This document shows positions 14,990-20,749 of a stretch of 22,215 nucleotides of DNA, one piece after another. The stretch comes from JAAKFL01 sp964629645 (GTDB lineage Bacteria > Chlamydiota > Chlamydiia > Chlamydiales > SLFE01): NCBI GenBank assembly GCA_964629645.1, contig CAZVSU010000044.1, positions 1-22,215 of the forward strand, given 5' to 3'. Made by a program: the position numbers and the translations under genes. Numbering within the stretch: position 1 is the stretch's first letter; each line of letters starts with the position of its first letter. Below the pieces are notes generated by a model that was not told the DNA's origin, made no database searches, and worked only from the letters and a program-made list of their open reading frames with translations.

Positions 14990-16102
14990 ATGAATACGAC
15001 CGCAACCTATTTAAGAATTTTTTTTATCCTCTTAAGCCTATTGTTTTTTTGCGCTTTCACCACGACGTCCTTCCCCGGCGGATTCACGCCGGCTAATATT
15101 GGCCTCGGCCTTCTTTTAGGAGGCGTGCTGTCCGCTTTCCTCATCGGCCTTGAGCGAGTGACGCAATCTGTCGAACTCCGCGTGTTTAATTTGATCACTC
15201 TAGGATTGATTTTTGGCTATTTGCTGGGACAGGCTTTAAGTTTGATTTTGGGAGCGGTTCTCGACCTGGGCCAGATTGGAACGGAAGGAGTGGGTTTTGC
15301 TTTGGTTAAGGTCGCCGTTTACCTTTTCACGTGCTACCTCGGTGTGATGTTCACCTTCCGCTCATCCGAAGAAATTCATCTGAGCATCCCTTATGTCAAA
15401 TTCCAACCCGCCATCCAAAAGAAAAAAGATATTATTTTGGACGCGTATGCGGTCCTTGATACTCGTATGATTGACCTGGCATCGTCGGGTCTTCTCGACA
15501 ATCAGCTCATCGTCCCTCGCTTTATTTTGAAAGAGCTCTACAAAAATCTTGAAAGCGTCGATGAAAGCCAGAAGGGAAAAGCGCGAAGAGCTTTGGACAT
15601 CATAAAGAAATTAGAAGGGATGTCATCGCTTGGATTACGTTATGTCGAAACCGATTTTCCGGAAATATCTGAGCTTGATGCAAAAACGGTACGTCTTGCC
15701 CGTCTGACCAATTCGAATATCTTGACCGCTGATCAAAATCGAATCAAGCAGTCGACCATCGAATCGACCGAAGGAGTGAGGATGATCAACATCAATCACC
15801 TCGCCAGTTCCCTAAAGCCTCTTTCCCAAACAGGGACGATGTTTGACATCAAGATCCAAAGAGAGGGAAAGGATCCCGGACAAGGGGTCGGTTACTTAGA
15901 GGATGGAACCATGGTTGTCGTGAACGGCGGCGGCCCTTACATCGGAAAAACCATCAAATGTCACTTTGTGTCGTTGAAACACACACAATCGGGAAGAATG
16001 ATTTTTTGCAACGCCTGTGAGGATGATGAGAGCGAAGAGGACAAAAGCGAACTGCCGTCCCGCTCTTCAGCATCACGCAGTTACTTTGCTCTCGAAAGGT
16101 AA
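14990..16102 (+). CDS. Membrane-anchored PIN/TRAM-domain protein (YacL type)
   Basis: A 370-residue protein with three to four N-terminal membrane helices (~8-26, 36-55, 66-90 and 103-123). A cytoplasmic PIN ribonuclease-fold domain follows (~147-272), then a TRAM RNA-binding domain (~283-340). The PIN acidic residues are all present: Asp151 and Asp157 (ILDAYAVLDTR), Glu182 (KELYK), Asp230 (LDAKTV) and Asp248 (LTADQN). The TRAM segment reads GQGVGYLEDGTMVVVNGGG. The layout matches Bacillus YacL, whose exact role is unclear; an RNase or RNA-binding activity at the membrane is inferred from the domains. The C-terminal ~30 residues are acidic and then Ser-rich. AAGG lies seven bases before ATG 14990. 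acpS follows after three bases. Confidence 0.88.
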   Translation: MNTTATYLRIFFILLSLLFFCAFTTTSFPGGFTPANIGLGLLLGGVLSAFLIGLERVTQSVELRVFNLITLGLIFGYLLGQALSLILGAVLDLGQIGTEGVGFALVKVAVYLFTCYLGVMFTFRSSEEIHLSIPYVKFQPAIQKKKDIILDAYAVLDTRMIDLASSGLLDNQLIVPRFILKELYKNLESVDESQKGKARRALDIIKKLEGMSSLGLRYVETDFPEISELDAKTVRLARLTNSNILTADQNRIKQSTIESTEGVRMININHLASSLKPLSQTGTMFDIKIQREGKDPGQGVGYLEDGTMVVVNGGGPYIGKTIKCHFVSLKHTQSGRMIFCNACEDDESEEDKSELPSRSSASRSYFALER

Positions 16103-16105
16103 TCT

Positions 16106-16480
16106 ATGACAGGCCTTGGTCACGATATCATCGAAATCAGCCGCATCGAGCGGCTGATCGAGCGCTATGGTCAAAAGTTTCTAGATCGTATCTTCACGAA
16201 AAAAGAGCAGGAGTACTGCGATAAGTACCGGTTGAGTGCTGAGAGGTATGCCGGGCGCTTTGCGGCTAAAGAGGCGATCTCAAAAGCGCTTGGAACGGGC
16301 TTGCGGGGCGTTGTTAATTGGCATGCTCTTGAAATCTTGCCGGGAAAAGACGGCGAGCCCGTTGTCACCCTCTCCGAAGAGATCATGAACCATTTTGGCC
16401 ACACCTCCGTTAAATTGAGCATCAGCCACTGCAGGCGATACGCATCGGCTGTCGCCATTATTCCCGGTTGCTTTCTTTAG
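16106..16480 (+). CDS. acpS: Holo-[acyl-carrier-protein] synthase
   Basis: AcpS transfers 4'-phosphopantetheine from CoA to apo-acyl carrier protein, enabling fatty acid synthesis. The 124-residue protein has GLGHDIIEISRIE with Mg-binding Asp7, YAGRFAAKEAISKALGTG with Glu56, and SISHCRRYASAVAI near the C-terminus. All are standard, and the length is normal. AAAGG precedes the ATG. It is the second gene of an operon with the PIN/TRAM gene. Its stop overlaps, by four bases, the stop of the convergent duplicated-module gene. Confidence 0.95.
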   Translation: MTGLGHDIIEISRIERLIERYGQKFLDRIFTKKEQEYCDKYRLSAERYAGRFAAKEAISKALGTGLRGVVNWHALEILPGKDGEPVVTLSEEIMNHFGHTSVKLSISHCRRYASAVAIIPGCFL

Positions 16481-17100
16481 CCTCGCGCCATGCTCTGGAG
16501 AGCAGCCTTGAGAACAGCTCTTGCGCCCCGCGCCGTATTCCGATCCGAGATTTGATTCAGTTCGCAATGAATGGCAGCGTCGCTTGGCAACCGCTTTGCT
16601 CTTTCCCACAAACTCATAGCGGAATCAAGGTCCGGGAGATTCATTAATCCTTCCCGAATGCAGCTTTCAAGCAATTTTAACTTGCCTCCTATGCAGATCA
16701 CTTTGGCTTTTAATCGTTGGTAGTCGGCGATGAGCGGAGCGCCATGAATCATGGGAGAATGGGATCTCAGTATCAGATGTTCAGATTCTGCATTTCGGCA
16801 TGTAGTCTCGATGATCTCTAGGACGGCTTCGGAAACTTTTGTGTCTTTTAATTTGTCAAGTTCGCTTTTGATGGCGGCCCGGCAAGGAAATTGCCTCGCG
16901 GCCGCCCACAAATTAAAGGCAAGGCGTCTGTCGTTCATTCTCACTAATTGATCGTAGAGTCTGGATTCAAACCATTTCAAATGAGCCCCTAGGCAAATTG
17001 CTTCGGCTTTAAATTTTCGATAGAACTTGATGTGGTTGTGGAGGACGTCAACAGGATAAAGAGGTCGGGGGATTACGATACAGGTTTGGGCATGCATCAT
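16477..17100 (-). CDS. Orphan protein with two copies of a 60-residue module, 100 residues apart
   Basis: I do not recognise the family. The 207-residue protein contains an internal duplication: residues 27-86 align with 127-186 without gaps, 23 of 60 positions identical by my count (38%). The shared pattern is Y..-KA-..-IC-.G-..-LK-..-ES, then A..LW..A, P..AAI and EL. Both copies keep one cysteine at the equivalent site (Cys36/Cys136). Both are predicted helical, like a long TPR-type or helical-hairpin module. The similarity continues less regularly past the module (EAVLE at 91-95, RAVLK at 194-198). ATG 17100 is chosen because AGGAAGAG (17112-17105) sits five bases before it; a TTG at 17124 is in frame but lies upstream of that site. 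No signal peptide or membrane segment is present. Confidence 0.82.
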   Translation of the reverse strand: MMHAQTCIVIPRPLYPVDVLHNHIKFYRKFKAEAICLGAHLKWFESRLYDQLVRMNDRRLAFNLWAAARQFPCRAAIKSELDKLKDTKVSEAVLEIIETTCRNAESEHLILRSHSPMIHGAPLIADYQRLKAKVICIGGKLKLLESCIREGLMNLPDLDSAMSLWERAKRLPSDAAIHCELNQISDRNTARGARAVLKAALQSMARG

Positions 17101-17156
17101 CAATCTCTTCCTTTTTTTAGCCAAACACAGTAAAGGTTTGAATGATTTTGAGCACG

Positions 17157-17181
17157 AAAAAACCTTTCATAGTCCGAAAGG
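17157..17181 (-). terminator. Rho-independent terminator of the trxB operon
   Basis: Reading the minus strand, CCTTTC (17181-17176) pairs with GAAAGG (17168-17163) around a seven-base loop and is followed by six T residues (17162-17157). The hairpin overlaps the last codons and stop of the preceding gene. The six-pair stem makes it moderate in strength. Confidence 0.55.
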
Positions 17182-17973
17182 GTAATTGTATTCGAATGTG
17201 ATCACGTTTGCGTAGGCAGGGAAATTTTCGGCCCAGATGCGGAAAGAATATTTGGCGGTCAAATACCCGTTTTCATGAAACGAAGTGTTAAAGTGGCCGC
17301 CGAGATCAAGAGAGCGGTGTTTGATGGGGCCATAGCCGTTAAAATCATCAATGTCGATGTCTTGAGATCCAAAGCCGAAAAGACCTTTAAGAAAAAACCC
17401 GTACCAATAGCGGTCACAAACGTTCAGCTCATAGGCAATTTTGGACTCGACCCAATAGGACCCTTCATTAGCAACGCCAAGACCGACTAAGCCCCAAGCT
17501 CTCGATGCCCATGTCGCCCCGCAGGGCTCTTCTTTTCCAACAGCTGTGTGGAACAGATATTCCCAACTTCCATGATGGAAGGTGCTGACATCTCTCACAA
17601 AGCGCGGGCGTACTTTAGCAAGAGAGACGCCGGCCGTCATGCTGACGGGATCTTCTGCTGTGATGTCGTTCATGAGCAGGTAACGTCCTGTGATGCGGAC
17701 ATCTTCCCACCCATAGCTGTTTGCCGACGTTGCTGCGGTATCGACTTCGACTTCCAAACTATAGGGGGAGTAGGCGATCGAGCCTCCGCCGCTGACAAAA
17801 TGGTCGACAGATGGATCTTTGACAGCGTGGTTGCTTTCTCTCACCCAATGGTACTGCTGGAGGGTATAGTTCGCTGTCAGTATCGGAAGAAGGTCGGGGC
17901 CAAGCCACGGACGGAGCTGGGTCGCTTCGGTCAAATTCACAAAAAGAATCAATAAGACGCACAATCGGATCAT
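17167..17973 (-). CDS. Exported beta-barrel-type protein downstream of trxB
   Basis: The 268-residue protein begins with a signal peptide (MIRLCVLLILFVNLTEA, cleavage probably after ATQ or nearby). It continues with alternating polar/hydrophobic strands rich in Tyr, Trp and Gly (SWEYLFHTAV, DRYWYGFFLKGLFGFG, NVITFEYNYPFGL). That suggests an outer-membrane barrel or an envelope-associated beta-rich protein. No defined family is recognised. The ATG at 17973 shares one base with the trxB stop (TGATG), so translation is likely coupled. The frame is open further upstream inside trxB but without a signal sequence there. Why a thioredoxin reductase and an envelope protein share a message is unclear. 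Cys-rich chlamydial envelopes make a redox link conceivable, but this protein has few cysteines. Confidence 0.78.
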   Translation of the reverse strand: MIRLCVLLILFVNLTEATQLRPWLGPDLLPILTANYTLQQYHWVRESNHAVKDPSVDHFVSGGGSIAYSPYSLEVEVDTAATSANSYGWEDVRITGRYLLMNDITAEDPVSMTAGVSLAKVRPRFVRDVSTFHHGSWEYLFHTAVGKEEPCGATWASRAWGLVGLGVANEGSYWVESKIAYELNVCDRYWYGFFLKGLFGFGSQDIDIDDFNGYGPIKHRSLDLGGHFNTSFHENGYLTAKYSFRIWAENFPAYANVITFEYNYPFGL

Positions 17974-18935
17974 CAGGCCGGCGCACTCTCTGTTTCTTTT
18001 GCCGCCAGCCACCTTTCTGCTTCCATCGCAGCCATACAGCCGGAGCCGGCTGCTGTGACGGCTTGTCGATAGACGTGGTCGTGGCAATCGCCGGCAGCAA
18101 AGACCCCTTCAATATTGGTTCTGGCAGTGCCCGGTTCGACTTTGATATAACCATTGTCGTGAAGGGCGATTTGGTTGTTCAAAAATGCAGTGTTAGGCGT
18201 GTGTCCGATCGCAAAGAAAAGGCCGCCCGCCTCTTCGGTCCTTTCTTCTCCGGTTTTGACGTTTTTCAGCGTCACAGATCGAACCACTTGATCTCCTTCC
18301 ACTTTTTCGACAACATGATCCCAAATGACGGTTGTGGCGGGGTGATTCAAAAGGCGGTCTGCCATAATTTTTGATGCGCGGAGCTCGTCGCGACGGTGCA
18401 CGACATAGACGTGGCTGCCGTATTTTGTGAGAAAGAGCGCCTCTTCACAGGCGGAGTCGCCTCCGCCCACAACATAAAGGGGTTTGTTCCTGAAAATCGG
18501 CATCGCGCCGTCGCATACGGCACAGGCCGTCACCCCTTTCTGCCAGAACTCTCCATCGCGCGTTCCGGGGATGTCGAGGCGCTTTGCGGTGGCGCCGGTG
18601 GCGATGATGATAGAGTCGGCCTTGTAGTCGTGTTTTTTTCCCCGAACAACAAAGGGTCTTTGTGAGACGTCGACAGAATCGACATCTTCACGGAGCAAGA
18701 CCGCCCCAAACCGTGCGGCCTGTTTTGAAAAAGCCTCCATCATTTCAGGACCGGTGATCCCCTCGGGAAATCCGGGGTAGTTTTCGACATCGGTCGTCGT
18801 CATCAGCTGACCGCCGGCCGGCCCGGAAAAAAAACCTTCGAACACAATAGGTTCAAGGTTCGCACGGGCCGCGTAGATGGCTGCCGTGTAGCCTGCCGGT
18901 CCTGAACCCACGATCACTAGTTTTGCTTTTTCCAT
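17973..18935 (-). CDS. trxB: Thioredoxin reductase
   Basis: TrxB is a flavoprotein that passes electrons from NADPH to thioredoxin. The 320-residue protein shows the FAD motif IVGSGPAGYTAAIYAARA near the N-terminus, the redox-active Cys138-Ala-Val-Cys141 followed by DG, the NADPH-binding GGGDSACEEA and the C-terminal GVFAAGDC. The start at 18935 is fixed by a strong AAGGAG (18950-18945) and by the family's typical N-terminus; the frame is open further upstream. Length is normal. It is first in a two-gene operon. acpS lies one gene beyond that operon, on the opposite strand, echoing the trxB-acpS neighbourhood of C. trachomatis. Confidence 0.96.
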   Translation of the reverse strand: MEKAKLVIVGSGPAGYTAAIYAARANLEPIVFEGFFSGPAGGQLMTTTDVENYPGFPEGITGPEMMEAFSKQAARFGAVLLREDVDSVDVSQRPFVVRGKKHDYKADSIIIATGATAKRLDIPGTRDGEFWQKGVTACAVCDGAMPIFRNKPLYVVGGGDSACEEALFLTKYGSHVYVVHRRDELRASKIMADRLLNHPATTVIWDHVVEKVEGDQVVRSVTLKNVKTGEERTEEAGGLFFAIGHTPNTAFLNNQIALHDNGYIKVEPGTARTNIEGVFAAGDCHDHVYRQAVTAAGSGCMAAMEAERWLAAKETESAPA

Positions 18936-19143
18936 AAGATCTTGCTCCTTAACGCCAATAAATATTCGATTCATCGAGGAACCCTTGACGATATCGATCA
19001 CCCCGTCTCTGATTTTTCTCCCGGTGGCGGCTGTAAAGGCCAATCGGATTTTAAGTCATCGTCATTGTCCAGAGGTTCCTTCAAATCACAGGGATTTTTA
19101 ACTATTTTGCCTGAAGGGAGAGTAAATCACAACGACTCTTAAG

Positions 19144-19174
19144 GGGGCCGTCTTCAAATTTGAAGACGTCCCCT
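19144..19174. repeat. Strong inverted repeat (operator or attenuator-like) between trxB and putP
   Basis: An 18-bp perfect palindrome (GTCTTCAAATTTGAAGAC, 19150-19167) is extended to about 14 pairs with one mismatch by C/G pairing at 19149/19168 and GGGG/CCCC (19144-19147/19170-19173). Seven T residues follow at 19183-19189, eight bases or so beyond the stem. No plus-strand gene lies immediately upstream that would need a terminator. An operator, or termination of read-through transcription, is therefore possible. Confidence 0.6.
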
Positions 19175-19199
19175 AGACAGCCTTTTTTTCTCAGTCTAT

Positions 19200-19228
19200 T
19201 TGCACTTTAAGTGTTTCTCGTTAATAAT
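19200..19228 (+). promoter_or_regulatory. Possible putP promoter
   Basis: TTGCAC (19200-19205), a 17-base spacer and AATAAT (19223-19228, 5/6 match). It lies just downstream of the inverted repeat and 21 bases before the ATG. GGAG (19238-19241) provides the ribosome site. The -35 is poor. Confidence 0.35.
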
Positions 19229-19249
19229 CTTGCTCCCGGAGCACACAGT

Positions 19250-20668
19250 ATGCATACCTCTTTCGCGGTCTCATTTGTTCTTTATTTTTTGGTTCTCCTC
19301 TCAATAGGGGTCTTCTCTCACAAGCCTTGCGAGTCGGAAGAAGATTTTATTTTAGGAAACCGTTCGCTCAGCTTTTGGCTGACGGCCCTTTCGGCGCATG
19401 CTGCCGATATGGGGGCTTGGCTCTTCATGGCGATGCCGGCTGCAATCTTTGTCGGAGGGCTGCCCTATATGTGGATGGCCCTCGGCCTTTTTATCGGCAT
19501 GGCGCTGAACTGGCAGCTCGTCGCCCCTCGCCTAAGAAGGATGACTGAGGCAAGCCAATCTTCGACCCTGTCTACTTTTTTTGAGGTCAGATTCCGCGAC
19601 GATTCGGGTTTAATCCGTCTTGTCACGGCATTGATGTCAATTATTTTTTTGACTTGCTACCTGTCTGCGGGGCTTCTTGCCATGGGGCACCTTTTTGAGT
19701 CGCTCTTTTCCGTCAATTACTATGTCGGCATTTCAATTTCTGTCGCTGTGGTGATGGCCTACACGACCCTAGGCGGCTTCGTCGCCGTCGCCTGGACTGA
19801 CCTTTTCCAAGGGTTATTTCTGCTTTTTATGGTTCTTTTGGTTCCGGCCGTCGCCTTTCATGCGATCGGAGGTTTCGAGACCGTTTTATGGGCAGCCAAC
19901 AGACAAAATATTTCCCTGCACTTGCTGGAGACCTCTTCCTTTGACTCGGCTCTTTCCGTTTTGATGATCGCCTTAGGCTGGGGGCTCGGCTACTTTGGTC
20001 AACCTCACATCATCACGAAATTTATGGGGATTCGAGACCCCGGTGAAATCAAAAAAGCAAAGTGGCTCGGCATGACGTGGCAATTCTTCGCGCTGGCAGG
20101 AGCGATCATGGTGGGACTGGCAGGGATCGGCTATTTTCCCGGAGGCCTTGCCAACAGCGAGCTCGTATTCGTCGAGATGGTCAAAACCCTCTTTCATCCT
20201 CTCGTTGCCGGCTTCATTTTATGCGCAGTCTTAGCCGCCAATATTTCAACGATGGACTCTCAGATCCTTGTCTGCGCCTCAGTGGTGACAGAGGATCTTT
20301 TCAAGCGGTTTTCAGGCAGACAGGCAAACTCTCAAGAGCTGCTTGCCGTCTCGCGCCGCAGTGTGATTGCGATTGGACTTACCGCTTTTCTCATCGCATC
20401 CACGAAAAGTACAAACGTCACATCAGCCGTATTTTATGCATGGGCGGGCTTGGGAAGCGCCTTCGGTCCGCTCGTTTTGGTCTCTTTATACTCTGACTCT
20501 GTCAACCGCGCGGGTGCGCTGGCAGGAATCCTTGTCGGGGGCGTATGTGCGGGAATCTGGCCTGTCGTAGAAGGATATGTCACTGATCTGTCGATCCCTG
20601 CGCTCATCCCGGCATTTTCAGCCAGTTTGTTGTCGATCGGAATCATGTCTTTTCTAACAAAAAAATAG
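19250..20668 (+). CDS. putP: Sodium:solute symporter, PutP (proline) type
   Basis: The 472-residue inner-membrane protein belongs to the SSS family and most resembles sodium/proline symporters. It has about 12-13 hydrophobic segments. SAHAADMGAWLFMAMP (48-63) corresponds to the sodium-site helix of E. coli PutP (SAGASDMSGWLLMGLP), with Asp53 and Met54 aligned. GYFGQPHIITKFMG (247-260) matches the PutP loop. LAANISTMDSQILV (328-341) carries the Ser-Thr pair of the second sodium ligand helix, followed by TEDLFKRF. The start ATG 19250 is supported by GGAG at 19238-19241; the in-frame GTG at 19211 would add 13 non-hydrophobic residues. Substrate is probably proline, but related solutes cannot be excluded. 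Confidence 0.88.
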   Translation: MHTSFAVSFVLYFLVLLSIGVFSHKPCESEEDFILGNRSLSFWLTALSAHAADMGAWLFMAMPAAIFVGGLPYMWMALGLFIGMALNWQLVAPRLRRMTEASQSSTLSTFFEVRFRDDSGLIRLVTALMSIIFLTCYLSAGLLAMGHLFESLFSVNYYVGISISVAVVMAYTTLGGFVAVAWTDLFQGLFLLFMVLLVPAVAFHAIGGFETVLWAANRQNISLHLLETSSFDSALSVLMIALGWGLGYFGQPHIITKFMGIRDPGEIKKAKWLGMTWQFFALAGAIMVGLAGIGYFPGGLANSELVFVEMVKTLFHPLVAGFILCAVLAANISTMDSQILVCASVVTEDLFKRFSGRQANSQELLAVSRRSVIAIGLTAFLIASTKSTNVTSAVFYAWAGLGSAFGPLVLVSLYSDSVNRAGALAGILVGGVCAGIWPVVEGYVTDLSIPALIPAFSASLLSIGIMSFLTKK

Positions 20669-20749
20669 AATAATTAAAAATTTTTTATTCAATTTTTCAA
20701 TTTTTTAAATTTATTATAAATTTAATTATTATATAGTATAATTAAGGAT
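20669..20749 (+). promoter_or_regulatory. Extremely AT-rich promoter region with TATAAT box
   Basis: Only 5 of 81 bases are G or C. It holds runs of A and T resembling an UP element, an inverted repeat AAATTTA-TTA-TAAATTT (20707-20723) and a perfect -10 TATAAT (20737-20742). No good -35 is visible at 17 bases (TTATAA). Initiation ~7 bases after the -10 would fall on the ATG at 20750. AT-rich hairpins just after the putP stop might also weakly terminate putP. Confidence 0.55.

Larger units (their letters stand above)
18936..19249. other. 314-base gap between divergent trxB and putP
   Basis: I see no convincing gene here. The trxB ribosome site, a strong inverted repeat (19144-19174) and a weak putP promoter lie within it. 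On the minus strand a short frame ending in TGA near 18999 encodes an acidic, proline-containing peptide (DLKEPLDNDDDLKSDWP), but it has no ATG and no ribosome site. No good -35/-10 pair was found for trxB. Confidence 0.5.

Noticed and set aside
14884..15096. Plus-strand 70-residue frame starting at ATG 14884
   Set aside because: It overlaps the start of the PIN/TRAM gene in another frame, has no ribosome site, and its composition follows the out-of-frame reading of that gene.
17973..18087. Upstream extension of the exported protein gene inside trxB
   Set aside because: The frame is open, but the extra 38 residues are basic and would bury the clear signal peptide starting at ATG 17973.
18960..19130. 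Short minus-strand frame encoding an acidic, proline-containing peptide upstream of trxB
   Set aside because: It has no ATG or GTG start (only TTG or ATA), no ribosome site, and only about 30-40 codons. Chance is the simplest explanation.
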